This document shows positions 27,906-36,652 of a DNA stretch of 64,000 nucleotides, one piece after another. Below the pieces are notes generated by a model, which was not told the origin of the DNA, did not search any database, and saw only the letters and a program-made list of their open reading frames with translations. The translations under genes and the position numbers were made by a program. The DNA comes from Pseudomonadota bacterium. GTDB lineage: Bacteria > Pseudomonadota > Alphaproteobacteria > Rhizobiales > Xanthobacteraceae. Each line of letters starts with the position of its first letter. The first letter of the stretch is position 1. The stretch covers positions 58,641 through 122,640 of the forward strand of contig JAFECJ010000011.1 of NCBI GenBank assembly GCA_018242205.1. The letters run 5' to 3'.

Positions 27906-29534
27906 CTACTCCGCCTTCTTCACATCCTTGATCTCGGTGAAGACGATGCCCGGCGCGCGCTCACCGGTGTAGTCGAGGATGAACTGGTTGCGCGCCATGA
28001 ACACCTTGTCACCGTCAAGGTCCTCGGCGCACGACGAATAATTGGCCTGCACGAAGTCATTCAGCTTCTTGTCGTCGTCGCAGGAGATCCAGCGCGCGAG
28101 CTGAAACTCCGGCTGATCGAAGCCGATCTCGAGGCCGTATTCATCCTTGAGCCGCACCTTGAGCACATCGAGCTGAAGGGAGCCGACGACGCCGACCATG
28201 GCCGGCGCGCCGTCGAGTGGGCGGAACACCTGCACGACGCCCTCTTCCGCCATCTGCTGCAGAGCTTCCTTAAGCTTCTTGGCCTTCATCGGATCGCCGA
28301 GCTTGACGCGGCGCAGGATTTCCGGCGCGAACATCGGCACGCCGAGAAACTTGATGTCCTCGCCCTCGGTCAGGGTGTCGCCGATGCGCAAGGTGCCGTG
28401 ATTGGGAATGCCGACGACGTCGCCGGCAAAGGCCTCGTCGGCGATCGAACGATCCTGCGCGAAGAAGAACTGCGGCGCCGACAAGGTCATCGGCTTGCCG
28501 GTGCGCACCAATTTGGCGCGCATGCCACGGCGCAATTTGCCCGATACCAATCGCGCGAAGGCGATGCGGTCACGGTGGTTCGGATCCATGTTGGCCTGGA
28601 TCTTGAAGACGAAGGCCGACATGTCGTTCTCTTCCGGCTCGACCGTGCGCTCGGAGGCCTTCTGCGGCCGCGGCGACGGCGCGAATTCGGCGAGCGCATC
28701 GAGCAGATCCTTGACGCCGAAATTTTTCAAAGCCGAGCCGAAATAGACCGGCGTCAGATGGCCTTCGCGGAATGCGGCGAAGTCGAACGGCTTGCAGGCT
28801 TCCTTGATCAGCTTCAGTTCTTCGGCGATCGCGTCGGCGTCCAGCATCGGGTTCTTCGCCGCCAGCATCGGCAGATCGAGCGGCTGCGACTGCGCGTCCT
28901 TGGAATCTTCCGTCATCAGCCGCATGTCGCCGCGGCGAATGTCGTAGGTGCCGGCGAAGTCGCGGCCCATGCCGATCGGCCAGGTCATCGGCGTGGTATC
29001 GAGCGCCAGCGTCTTCTCGATTTCGTCGAGGATCTCGAACGGGTCGCGGCTCTCGCGATCCATCTTGTTGATGAAGGTGATGATCGGGATGTCGCGCAGC
29101 CGGCAGACTTCGAACAGCTTGCGCGTGCGCGCCTCGATGCCCTTGGCGGCGTCGATGACCATCACCGCGCTATCGACCGCGGTCAGCGTGCGATAGGTGT
29201 CCTCGGAGAAGTCCTCGTGGCCCGGCGTATCGAGCAGGTTGAAGACGCGGCCGTCGTAATCGAAGGTCATCACCGAGGTGACGACCGAGATACCGCGCTC
29301 CTTTTCGATGCCCATCCAGTCCGAGCGGGTCGAGCGGCGGTCGCGCTTGGCCTTCACCTGGCCGGCGAGATTGATGGCGCCCCCGAACAGCAGCAGCTTT
29401 TCGGTCAGGGTCGTCTTGCCGGCGTCGGGGTGGGAAATGATGGCAAAGGTGCGCCGGCGGTCGACCTCCGCCGCCAGAGGCGATGAATTCCGCAATTTCG
29501 GGGCCGAATCGGCGCTGGCAACGGTCTGGTCCAT
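27906..29534 (-). CDS. prfC: Peptide chain release factor 3
   Basis: GTPase that ejects RF1/RF2 after termination; 542 aa from ATG 29534 (MDQTVASADS); 12 earlier in-frame residues are rejected. P-loop SHPDAGKTTLTEKLLL (34-49), switch region KERGISVVTSVMTF, G3 DTPGHEDFSEDTYRTL, and NKMDRE as G4. The C-terminal domain QMAEEGVVQVFRPLDG matches RF3 rather than EF-G. Not essential in E. coli and not universal in alphaproteobacteria. Confidence 0.95.
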   Translation of the reverse strand: MDQTVASADSAPKLRNSSPLAAEVDRRRTFAIISHPDAGKTTLTEKLLLFGGAINLAGQVKAKRDRRSTRSDWMGIEKERGISVVTSVMTFDYDGRVFNLLDTPGHEDFSEDTYRTLTAVDSAVMVIDAAKGIEARTRKLFEVCRLRDIPIITFINKMDRESRDPFEILDEIEKTLALDTTPMTWPIGMGRDFAGTYDIRRGDMRLMTEDSKDAQSQPLDLPMLAAKNPMLDADAIAEELKLIKEACKPFDFAAFREGHLTPVYFGSALKNFGVKDLLDALAEFAPSPRPQKASERTVEPEENDMSAFVFKIQANMDPNHRDRIAFARLVSGKLRRGMRAKLVRTGKPMTLSAPQFFFAQDRSIADEAFAGDVVGIPNHGTLRIGDTLTEGEDIKFLGVPMFAPEILRRVKLGDPMKAKKLKEALQQMAEEGVVQVFRPLDGAPAMVGVVGSLQLDVLKVRLKDEYGLEIGFDQPEFQLARWISCDDDKKLNDFVQANYSSCAEDLDGDKVFMARNQFILDYTGERAPGIVFTEIKDVKKAE

Positions 29535-29609
29535 GGCCGGGCATGTGGCAGGGAAAGCACCCGTTTTCAAGGGTTTTCCCTGCCCATCGGCCCCGTCAGG
29601 CCGCCAATA

Positions 29610-30071
29610 TCAGGCCGCTTTGGCGGCCGCGTCCACCGGGTGCTTCTTGCGCGTGCCAACGGCGATGCGGTTCCAGACATTGATGGCGCCGATCACCAGA
29701 ATGATCTTGGCAATGTCGGTCTCCGAGAAATACTTGCGCAGTTCCTCATAGTCCTCGTCCGGCGCGCGGGTCTGCGCCACCAAAGTCAGCGAGTCGGTAA
29801 AAGCGAGTACCGCGCGCTCCTCATCGGAGAACACGGTCGACTCGTGCCAGGCCGACACCAGGCGGATCCACTGCTCGGACAGGCCCGCATGCTGCGCTTC
29901 CTTCGCGTGCATATCCACGCAATAGGAACAGCCGTTGATGATCGAGGCGCGTAGCTTGATGAGGTGAAACAGCCGCGCCGGCAGGCCGCTGTTCTTGCAA
30001 TACACCTCCAGCGCGATGATCGCCTTGTAGGCGTCCGGCGCAGCGGTGGCGAAGTCGAAACGGGTCTTCAT
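29610..30071 (-). CDS. Carboxymuconolactone decarboxylase/AhpD-like family protein
   Basis: 153-aa all-helical protein from ATG 30071 (MKTRFDFATAAPDAYKAI). The AhpD-type redox site is Cys48-SY-Cys51 with His55 in INGCSYCVDMHAKEA. Such proteins reduce alkyl hydroperoxides or act as thiol peroxidase partners. It starts 4 bases after the stop of an Rrf2-type regulator, so the two form one operon and the regulator presumably senses the related stress. Confidence 0.92.
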   Translation of the reverse strand: MKTRFDFATAAPDAYKAIIALEVYCKNSGLPARLFHLIKLRASIINGCSYCVDMHAKEAQHAGLSEQWIRLVSAWHESTVFSDEERAVLAFTDSLTLVAQTRAPDEDYEELRKYFSETDIAKIILVIGAINVWNRIAVGTRKKHPVDAAAKAA

Positions 30072-30075
30072 GGCG

Positions 30076-30591
30076 TTACTCCTTTGATGAACCAGCGGAT
30101 CGGTTGCGTTCGTTGAGATCGAAGAAAGCGCAGGTGCGTGTGGCGATGGCCTTGCCCAGCTCGGCGCCGCCACGGCCGCCGAGATCGGCAATGGTGACGT
30201 TTCTGAGTTCGGCGCGATAAGCGCGCTCGGCCTTCAGCATCGCGGCGTTCACCGCACAGGGTGACTTGAAGAAATCGCTGGCGACCGGGTTCGGCCCGCG
30301 CTGGCGGATCTCGGCGCAGCGGAACGCCGGCTCGGGCCCTTCCACCGCCACCACGATGTCGAGCAGCGTGATCTTGTCGGCGGCCTTGGCGAGGCGATAG
30401 CCGCCCTTCGGCCCCGGCACGGATTCGAGTAACCCCGCCCCGGCCATCGCCTGCAGGTGCTTCAGGAGATAACTCGGCGACACGTCGTGAAATTCGGCCA
30501 AGGCCGCCGCCGACAAGACGCCCGTCTCCGAAAGGCCGCTCAGCAGCAGTACGCAGTGGATTGCCTGTTCGACACCGTCGCCGAGTTTCAT
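30076..30591 (-). CDS. Rrf2 family transcriptional regulator
   Basis: 171 aa from ATG 30591 (MKLGDGVEQAIHCVLLLSGL). A winged HTH occupies about residues 25-70 (SAAALAEFHDVSPSYLLKHL then GGYRLAKAADKITLLDIV, the Rrf2 wing). Cysteines at 13, 92 and 112; the 92/112 pair is in the region where Rrf2 proteins hold an Fe-S cluster, but the usual three-Cys spacing is not present, so the sensing chemistry is uncertain. The open frame continues upstream to 31272 as an artefact. An AhpD-like gene follows directly; a palindrome at 30634-30648 is the likely operator. Confidence 0.9.
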   Translation of the reverse strand: MKLGDGVEQAIHCVLLLSGLSETGVLSAAALAEFHDVSPSYLLKHLQAMAGAGLLESVPGPKGGYRLAKAADKITLLDIVVAVEGPEPAFRCAEIRQRGPNPVASDFFKSPCAVNAAMLKAERAYRAELRNVTIADLGGRGGAELGKAIATRTCAFFDLNERNRSAGSSKE

Positions 30592-30633
30592 CGGACTGCC
30601 CTTCCCGGCCAGTTGCGGCCGGCTCTTTATCGC

Positions 30634-30648
30634 GGATATTTTATATCC
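30634..30648 (-). promoter_or_regulatory. Probable Rrf2-type operator
   Basis: GGATATTTTATATCC: perfect 6-base arms around TTT, 43 bp upstream of the Rrf2 regulator start. AT-rich palindromes with a short centre are typical of Rrf2 operators, which suggests autoregulation of the regulator and AhpD-like gene. Confidence 0.6.
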
Positions 30649-30689
30649 ATGATTAGAGACCGTGTCAACCAGCCCGCAATGGCGTCGTC

Positions 30690-31247
30690 CTACAGCATCC
30701 CCGGCCTGAAATAGCGGCGCAGGCTGAGCGAGCGGCCGGCCACCGTGAACTGGCCCTCGCCGCGATAATGGATGGTCTTGGGATATTTCGGCGTCCGCGC
30801 CGCATGCGCCTTGACCACCTCGAAGATGAAGAAGTTGTAGTCGTCGATCAGCCGGCCGTCGTGCAGCCTGCATTCGAGATTGGCGTGGCATTCGCCGATC
30901 AGCGGCGCCTTCACCTGCTCGCCCGCTTCCGCCGTCAGCTTGAATTTGGCGAACTTGTCGGTGTCGGCGCCGGAGCAGTTGCCGATCTTCGCCACTGTCG
31001 TGGCGAGGTCGACCGCCGGCACATTGATCACGCACTCCTTGGAGCGGCGCACCAGCTCGAAAGAGTGATTGCCGCCGGCGATGACGCAGCCGACGAGCGC
31101 CGGCGTGAATTCCATCACCGTGTGCCAGCCCATGGTCATGATGTTGCGCTCGCTCCGATAGGCCGAGGAAACCAGCACCACCGGGCCGGGCTCGAGAAAG
31201 CGCCGGATCTCGGACACCGGAAAATCGGATTTCCTGATCGGCTTCAT
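30690..31247 (-). CDS. Flavin reductase-like domain protein
   Basis: 185 aa, an FMN-binding split barrel of the flavin reductase/flavoredoxin family. Typical blocks: PGPVVLVSSAYRSERNIMTM, TPALVGCVIAGGNHSFELV and SKECVINVP, where the family binds FMN. Function could be flavin reduction or use as a small electron carrier. It is divergent from the LysR gene at 31388 with about 140 bp between them, the arrangement of a LysR regulator and its target. Confidence 0.9.
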   Translation of the reverse strand: MKPIRKSDFPVSEIRRFLEPGPVVLVSSAYRSERNIMTMGWHTVMEFTPALVGCVIAGGNHSFELVRRSKECVINVPAVDLATTVAKIGNCSGADTDKFAKFKLTAEAGEQVKAPLIGECHANLECRLHDGRLIDDYNFFIFEVVKAHAARTPKYPKTIHYRGEGQFTVAGRSLSLRRYFRPGML

Positions 31248-31387
31248 GGGCGGCTCCTGCGGCGCACATCACGCTTTTTGTTCATTTCATACGAACGTTA
31301 CGTCGTGTATAATAAACTGGCTTGATCATTTGGGACCCGCTCATGATCGGCGCAATTCCCGGCCAACTCACCCCCGGAAATACCCTG

Positions 31388-32347
31388 ATGACTGCTCAGT
31401 CTCATCCTGGCGAAGCTCACAACCGCGTCTCACTGACGCTGGAGCAGCTTCGCATTTTCGTCGCCGTCGCCGAACGCGAGCACGTGACGCAGGCCGCCGC
31501 CGCGCTGAACCTGACGCAGTCGGCGGTCAGCGCCGCCGTCAGCGCCATCGAAGCGCGCCACGGCGTCAAGCTGTTCGACCGCGTGGGCCGGCGCATCGAA
31601 CTGACCGAGGCAGGCAGCACTTTCCTCACCGAAGCGCGCGCGGTGTTGGCGCGCGCCGCCGCCGCCGAGGCGGTGCTCAGCGATCTCGCCGGCTTGAAAC
31701 GCGGCGCCTTGAATCTGGCCGCCAGCCAGACCGTCGCCGGCTACTGGATGCCGCCCTTGATGGCGCGCTATCGCGTCACCTACCCCGGTATTGCGCTCGC
31801 CCTCACCATCGGCAACACCGAAAGCGTCGCCGCGATGGTGCGCGAGGGCGAGGTCGATCTCGGCTTCGTCGAAGGCGAAGTCACCGATGCGGCGCTCGAC
31901 ATCCGGGCGGTGGCTGATGATCAGCTCATCGTCGTCACCGCCGCCGCCAACGCGCCGCAGCGGCGTACGGCGCTACGTGCGGCCGATGTCAAAACCATGC
32001 GCTGGGTGTTCCGCGAGCGCGGCTCGGCGACCCGCTCGATCTTCGAGGCCGCACTCATTGGCATCGGTCTCGATCCCGCGTCGCTCGACATCGTGCTTGA
32101 ACTGCCGAGCAACGAAGCGGTGCGCGCCGCGGTCGAACACGGCGCCGGCGCCGCCGCTCTGTCCCGCCTCGCCGTCGCCGATGCGCTCGCCTCCGGTACG
32201 CTGGTCGCGCTTAACTTTCCCCTGCCCAAGCGGCAATTCTATGCGCTGCGCCACCGCGAGCGCTGGGTCAGCCAGGCCGAGCGTGAATTGCTGGCGATGG
32301 CGGCGGGCAAGCCTAGCCCAGCGCCGCGGCGTAATCGTCCGGCTTGA
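31388..32347 (+). CDS. LysR family transcriptional regulator
   Basis: 319 aa from ATG 31388; ATG 31343 and 31322 are also in frame. The N-terminal HTH is LEQLRIFVAVAEREHVTQAA then ALNLTQSAVSAAVSAIE, and the ligand domain begins near LNLAASQTVAGYWMPPLMAR. This sequence resembles CysB/CbbR-like relatives that sense small metabolites. TATAAT at 31308-31313 gives a plausible -10. Divergent from the flavin reductase, which it probably controls. Its end overlaps the convergent ArsC-like gene by 35 bp. Confidence 0.9.
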   Translation: MTAQSHPGEAHNRVSLTLEQLRIFVAVAEREHVTQAAAALNLTQSAVSAAVSAIEARHGVKLFDRVGRRIELTEAGSTFLTEARAVLARAAAAEAVLSDLAGLKRGALNLAASQTVAGYWMPPLMARYRVTYPGIALALTIGNTESVAAMVREGEVDLGFVEGEVTDAALDIRAVADDQLIVVTAAANAPQRRTALRAADVKTMRWVFRERGSATRSIFEAALIGIGLDPASLDIVLELPSNEAVRAAVEHGAGAAALSRLAVADALASGTLVALNFPLPKRQFYALRHRERWVSQAERELLAMAAGKPSPAPRRNRPA

Positions 32348-32675
32348 AGCCGACCAGGATTTTGCCGCCGCCGAGCTCCAGCACCGGCCGCTTGATCATC
32401 GACGGCTGCGCCAGCATCAATTTGATCGCCTTGGCCTCGGTCAGGCCTTCCTTGTCCTTGTCGGGCAATTTCTTGAACGTGGTGCCGGCCTTGTTGAGCA
32501 AGGTCTCCCAGCCGACCTTCTTCGCCCACGTTGAGAGCTTCTCTTTCTCGATGCCCGCGGCCTTGTAATCGTGGAAGGCGTAGTCGACGCCTTGTCCGTC
32601 GAGAAAGGCGCGCGCTTTCTTCATCGTATCGCAGTTCTTGATGCCGTAGATGGTGATTGGCGAAGTCTTTGGCAT
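32313..32675 (-). CDS. ArsC/Spx family thioredoxin-fold protein (YffB-like)
   Basis: 120 aa. Residues 8-20 read TIYGIKNCDTMKK, with the single active Cys15 as in YffB-type proteins, which lack the arsenate reductase pattern. DYAFHDYKAAGIEKEKLSTW, then LNKAGTTFKKLPD, and KRPVLELGGGKILVGFKPDD are family blocks, the Pro-Val being the cis-Pro. Role as a glutathione-dependent thiol reductase is likely but arsenate reduction is not shown. The 3' end overlaps the LysR gene. Confidence 0.88.
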   Translation of the reverse strand: MPKTSPITIYGIKNCDTMKKARAFLDGQGVDYAFHDYKAAGIEKEKLSTWAKKVGWETLLNKAGTTFKKLPDKDKEGLTEAKAIKLMLAQPSMIKRPVLELGGGKILVGFKPDDYAAALG

Positions 32676-32764
32676 GGGCTCTCGCTTGTCCGGGCACCAT
32701 AAAATGCCGCCGATAAATACCCACGGCTAGACCGATCGCGAGATTGTCCCCATCGGCGTTGCCT

Positions 32765-33031
32765 TCACCGCCGCTGCAGCAACCGCAACCACGGCGCGGC
32801 GTGGAACACGCTCATCAACGCGTACATCGTCGCCATGCTGTTGAATGGCGACGGGCCTTGCATCGCCATGCACAGCATGTCGCTCGGCCCGCCGGACAAT
32901 CGCGTCCACAAGGCCATTAGGGCAAACACCGGCATGGCCGCGAAGCCGAGCAGCCGGGCGATGCCGGGGGCGGCAAAACCGCCCCCGGCACAACCGCCGA
33001 CGTCAACGTCACGTGTGTGAGCCTGACGCAT
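32765..33031 (-). CDS. Small hydrophobic protein after the DUF899 gene
   Basis: 88 aa from ATG 33031 (MRQAHTRDVDVGG), starting 12 bases after the DUF899 stop on the same strand. The N-terminal 25 residues are Gly-rich. Two hydrophobic segments follow (FAAMPVFALMALWTRL and FNSMATMYALMSVFHAAPWL), separated by SGGPSDMLCMAMQGPSP with a Cys-Met-Met cluster. A longer frame from 33064 would overlap DUF899. The Met-rich loop could bind metal, but this is a guess; no family was recognised. Confidence 0.6.
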   Translation of the reverse strand: MRQAHTRDVDVGGCAGGGFAAPGIARLLGFAAMPVFALMALWTRLSGGPSDMLCMAMQGPSPFNSMATMYALMSVFHAAPWLRLLQRR

Positions 33032-33042
33032 GGCGGCCACCG

Positions 33043-33789
33043 TCAGTTCCGGGCGCCGCAGCACACAGCGCCGGCCGCCTTTTCGGGCTCATAGCGGTCG
33101 TGATGGCGCACCCAAGACATGGGGTGCGCGAGATTCTCCTCGTCGCGCCCCTTCGGCGTCAGGTCAAGCATCCGGTACGTGCCCATCATCACATCGACGC
33201 CGCGGCCATAGGTCGAATAGGTGTGGAAGACATCTCCATTGTCGTCCTTGAAGAAGGCGCTAACGCCCGGCAACTCTTCTTTGCCATAGGCTGAACTGCC
33301 GTAGTTGTACGCCTGCGAACCCTTCGCCGCCTCGTCCGGCGTGAAGCTGACGCGGAAGTCGTAGTTGAAGCTGGTGCCGTTCGACGACAGCCACTTGAAC
33401 GTCCAGCCCATGCGCCGCTTGAAGCGCACGATCTCGGCGTAAGGCGCCCGCGAGATGGCGACGAAGGTGGTGTCGCGCTGAGCAAGGTGCGGCACCATGC
33501 CGTCGGTGTGGTCGGCCATGTAGGAGCAGCTCTTGCAGCCCTCCTCCCAGCCCGGTCCCAGCATGAAGTGCTGAACCAGAAGCTGATGACGGCCGCCGAA
33601 CAGGTCGGCGAGTTTCTGATGACCGTCAGGGCCTTCGAAGACGTAATCCTTCTCGACCTTGACCCACGGCAATTGTCGGCGGAGCTGCGCCACCTGGTCG
33701 CCGCGCCGCGACAGATCCTTCTCGGCGGCGAGCAGATCACGCCGCGCCTCGAGCCATTGGTCCCGTGATACGATTGAATGGGTCGTCAT
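33043..33789 (-). CDS. DUF899 family thioredoxin-like protein
   Basis: 248 aa. DUF899 hallmarks: WLEARRDLLAAEKDLSRRGD at the N-terminus, then VKVEKDYVFEGPDGHQKLAD, QHFMLGPGWEEGCKSCSYMA with a C-K-S-C pair, and SVFHTYSTYGRG-like DVFHTYSTYGRG near the C-terminus. The fold is thioredoxin-like; function is not established. A small hydrophobic gene follows, and an HTH regulator gene is divergent upstream (136 bp between starts). Confidence 0.9.
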   Translation of the reverse strand: MTTHSIVSRDQWLEARRDLLAAEKDLSRRGDQVAQLRRQLPWVKVEKDYVFEGPDGHQKLADLFGGRHQLLVQHFMLGPGWEEGCKSCSYMADHTDGMVPHLAQRDTTFVAISRAPYAEIVRFKRRMGWTFKWLSSNGTSFNYDFRVSFTPDEAAKGSQAYNYGSSAYGKEELPGVSAFFKDDNGDVFHTYSTYGRGVDVMMGTYRMLDLTPKGRDEENLAHPMSWVRHHDRYEPEKAAGAVCCGARN

Positions 33790-33924
33790 CGTGCATCTCC
33801 CTTCGTGATTCCGGCGCTTGCCGGATGTTGACCGTGAGATAGATTTAGGTCCGGGCGCGGCTCTGGCGGGAGTGACAAGTGTGTCGGGATTTCGAGCTGC
33901 GCATTCTCATCAGCCGGAAGTTCC

Positions 33925-35145
33925 ATGGATTCGCTGATCACAGGCGCGGCACGCGGCCTTGCCGCCGGGGATCCGCTGGGCGCGCTCAATCTGATCGCCC
34001 TGCGCGACGATCCGCCGGCTCTGGCGCTGCGCGGCATCGCCATGGCGCAGCTCGGCGATCTCGATCGCGCCAAGCTGCTGCTCAAGCGTGCGGCGCGCGG
34101 CTTCGGCCCGAGGGAAGCGCTGGCGCGGGCGCGCTGCATCGTCGCCGAAGCCGAGATCGCGCTGGTGTCGCGCGACCTCGACGGCTCGGCCAAGGCGCTC
34201 GACGCCGCGCGGTCAACGCTCGAGCGCCACGGCGATCGCGCCAATGCCGCGCATGCGCGCCACCTCGCGATCCGCCGCCTCATTCTGATCGGCCGCATCG
34301 ACGACGCCGAGAAGCTGCTCGCCGGTTTCGATCCGGCGCCGCTGCCGCCGGCTTTGCGCGCGGCCCATGAACTGGCGGTCGCCGGCATCGCCTTGCGTCG
34401 GCTGCGCACCCAACCGGCGCGGACGGCGCTCGCCAATGCCGAGCGTGCGGCGCGGGCCGCCCGCATCGCCTCGCTGCTCGCCGAGGTCGAGAGCGCGGCG
34501 CAGATGCTGACCACACCGGCGGCGCGGCTGATTGCGCGCGGCAGCGAGACGCCGCTGCTGCTCGCCGGTGTCGAAGCCCTGCTCGGCTCCAAGGCGTTGG
34601 TGATCGATGCCTGCCGCCACGCGATTTCGCTGGCCGGGCAAACGATCCCGCTCGATACGCGTCCGGTGCTGTTCGCGCTCGCCCGCACCCTGGCCGAAGC
34701 CTTTCCCGGCGATGCCTCGCGCCAAACGCTGCTGGCCCGCGCCTTCCGCGCCCGCCACGCCGACGAGTCGCATCGCGCAAGGCTGCGCGTCGAAATCGGC
34801 CGCCTGCGTAAGACGCTCGCCGGCATCGCCGAGATCGAGGCAACCTCCGACGGCTTCGCGCTCAAGCCACCGCGCGGCCGCGACGTCGTCGTGCTGGCGC
34901 CGCCGAGCGACGAGGCGCACGCCACCGTGCTGGCCTTGCTGGCCGATGGCGAAGCCTGGTCGAGCTCAGCCCTGGCGCTGGCGCTCGGCGCCAGCCAGCG
35001 CACGGTGCAGCGCGCGCTCGACGAACTCATGGCCGGCAAAAAGGTGCAGCCGGTCGGCTACGGCCGCGCGCGGCGCTGGATGGCGCCGCCGCTGCCGGGT
35101 TTCCCGACAAGCTTGTTACTCACGGCGGCGCTGGCCGGTGGCTAG
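33925..35145 (+). CDS. Helical-repeat protein with C-terminal winged-helix DNA-binding domain
   Basis: 406 aa. Residues 1-200 are Ala/Leu/Arg-rich helical hairpins resembling TPR units (GIAMAQLGDLDRAKLLLKRA; AAHARHLAIRRLILIGRIDD). The last 90 residues contain a winged HTH: ALLADGEAWSSSALALALGA then SQRTVQRALDELMAGKKVQP and VGYGRARRWM as the wing. The combination suggests a transcriptional regulator that senses through its repeats. The 35184 beta-propeller gene follows by 38 bases and DUF899 is divergent, so both are candidate targets. Confidence 0.75.
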   Translation: MDSLITGAARGLAAGDPLGALNLIALRDDPPALALRGIAMAQLGDLDRAKLLLKRAARGFGPREALARARCIVAEAEIALVSRDLDGSAKALDAARSTLERHGDRANAAHARHLAIRRLILIGRIDDAEKLLAGFDPAPLPPALRAAHELAVAGIALRRLRTQPARTALANAERAARAARIASLLAEVESAAQMLTTPAARLIARGSETPLLLAGVEALLGSKALVIDACRHAISLAGQTIPLDTRPVLFALARTLAEAFPGDASRQTLLARAFRARHADESHRARLRVEIGRLRKTLAGIAEIEATSDGFALKPPRGRDVVVLAPPSDEAHATVLALLADGEAWSSSALALALGASQRTVQRALDELMAGKKVQPVGYGRARRWMAPPLPGFPTSLLLTAALAGG

Positions 35146-35183
35146 TTTGCGGACACCCGCCAACAGCAATCGAGGATGCGATC

Positions 35184-35813
35184 ATGAAAAGAGCCGCAGC
35201 GAACATCGTCCGCGAATACGGTCCCTTTCCGGACGTGACTAACGTAGCCGGCGTCACCTATGACGGCACCAATGTCTGGGTGGCGACCGGCGACAAACTG
35301 AACGCGATGGACCCGGCGACCGGACAGATGGTGCGCGCGCTCGACGTCCCCGCTCACGCCGGCACCGCGTTCGACGGCCAGCACCTCTTCCAAATTTCCG
35401 GCGAGCAGATTCAGAAGATCGATCCGAAAAGCGGCCGCGTGGTCGCCACCATTCCGACGCCGGAAGGCGGCGCTGCCGGCATGGCGTGGGCCGAAGGCAT
35501 GCTCTGGGTCGCGCAGCATCGTCGGCGCAAGATCCACCAGGTCGATCCCGAGACCGGAAATATCTTACGAACCATCGAATCGAACCGCTTTGTCACCGGC
35601 GTCACCTGGGTCGACGGCGAACTCTGGCATGGCACCTGGGAAGAGGATCAGAGCGAACTGCGCCGTATCGACCCGCAAAGCGGCGAAGTTCTCGAACAAC
35701 TGGATATGCCGACCGGTCTGGCCGTCTCCGGGCTGGAGTCGGACGGGCGCGATGCCTTCTTCTGCGGCGGCGCCACCAGCGGCAAAGTGCGCGTCGTGTC
35801 CCGGCCGCGCTGA
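35184..35813 (+). CDS. Vgb/glutamine cyclotransferase-like beta-propeller protein
   Basis: 209 aa, no signal peptide. Short repeated blades: GVTYDGTNVWVATGDKLNAM, GTAFDGQHLFQISGEQIQKI, GMAWAEGMLWVAQHRRRKIH and GVTWVDGELWHGTWEEDQSE, each with D-P-x-T/S-G turns (DPATG, DPKSG, DPETG, DPQSG). Five such units in 209 residues are too few for a full 7-blade propeller, so a small or oligomeric propeller is likely. Substrate or partner unknown. Coupled to the upstream HTH gene, suggesting a sensor-effector pair. Confidence 0.75.
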   Translation: MKRAAANIVREYGPFPDVTNVAGVTYDGTNVWVATGDKLNAMDPATGQMVRALDVPAHAGTAFDGQHLFQISGEQIQKIDPKSGRVVATIPTPEGGAAGMAWAEGMLWVAQHRRRKIHQVDPETGNILRTIESNRFVTGVTWVDGELWHGTWEEDQSELRRIDPQSGEVLEQLDMPTGLAVSGLESDGRDAFFCGGATSGKVRVVSRPR

Positions 35814-35836
35814 AACGGAAAGGCCGCGCCGGCGAC

Positions 35837-36652
35837 TCAGATCGCCGGCGGCGGCATCGCCCGATGCCCGCCGAGGTCCTTGGCCGCGAGCTTGGTCCAG
35901 ACCTCGCCGGCATCGTCGGCGTATTCGAACACGCTCATGTCCGACGGCGCGATGGTGCCGGCCTCGATCAGCGCTTCGAAGTTGATCACCGACTTCCAGA
36001 ATTGCCGGTCCACCATGATCGTCGCCACCGGCGGCGATTTGCCCGTGATGCGCAAATTGAGGATCTCGAACAATTCGTCGAGCGTGCCGAAGCCGCCGGG
36101 AAACACCACCAACGCATTGGCGCGCATGGCGAGATGCATCTTGCGCACCGAAAAATAATGGAAGCCGAAGGTCAGTTCCGGCGTCGTGTAGGGATTGGGA
36201 TGCTGCTCGCGCGGCAGTTCGATGTTGAAGCCGATCGACGGCGCGCCGGCGTCATAGGCGCCGCGGTTGGCCGCTTCCATGATGCCCGGACCGCCGCCGG
36301 TGGCGATGACATTGTCGCGGATTTCGCCTTGAGGCTTTAGCGCGCCACCCTGCTCCGAGGCGATACGGCCGAAGGCGCGCGCCTGTTCGTACCAGAATCC
36401 ACCGCGGCCCGGCCCATTCTCGCGCACGCGCGCCGAGCCGAACACGACGATGGTCGAGCGGATATGCCAGCGGCACAGCCCGGCCTCGGCCATCTCGAAG
36501 TCGTTGCGCAGCCGATCGCCGCGCTGGCCGTTTTCCGCCTGGAATTCCGCGCACAGCGCGCTGCCGTTCGGCGCGTTTTGCAGCCTCGCAGTATCGGTCA
36601 CGTCGTTGATTCCCGTCGAGCCACGTCTTCCATTGGCACCGTCAGCCGACAC
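35837..36652 (-). CDS. LOG family protein (TIGR00730 Rossmann-fold)
   Basis: 271 aa with the lysine-decarboxylase-like fold of LOG proteins. Motifs: GGGPGIMEAANRGAYDAG (119-136) and PGGFGTLDELFE (185-196), the PGGxGTxxE nucleotide site. LOG enzymes release bases from nucleoside monophosphates; related bacterial proteins are widespread with unclear substrates. The N-terminal 60 residues are an extension. Its start overlaps the end of the TagI-like gene by 11 bases on the same strand. Confidence 0.9.
   Translation of the reverse strand: MSADGANGRRGSTGINDVTDTARLQNAPNGSALCAEFQAENGQRGDRLRNDFEMAEAGLCRWHIRSTIVVFGSARVRENGPGRGGFWYEQARAFGRIASEQGGALKPQGEIRDNVIATGGGPGIMEAANRGAYDAGAPSIGFNIELPREQHPNPYTTPELTFGFHYFSVRKMHLAMRANALVVFPGGFGTLDELFEILNLRITGKSPPVATIMVDRQFWKSVINFEALIEAGTIAPSDMSVFEYADDAGEVWTKLAAKDLGGHRAMPPPAI

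Noticed and set aside
30592..31272. Upstream extension of the Rrf2 frame through the flavin reductase gene
   Set aside because: The Rrf2 domain begins at ATG 30591 and the extension runs in another frame across a gene with clear motifs.
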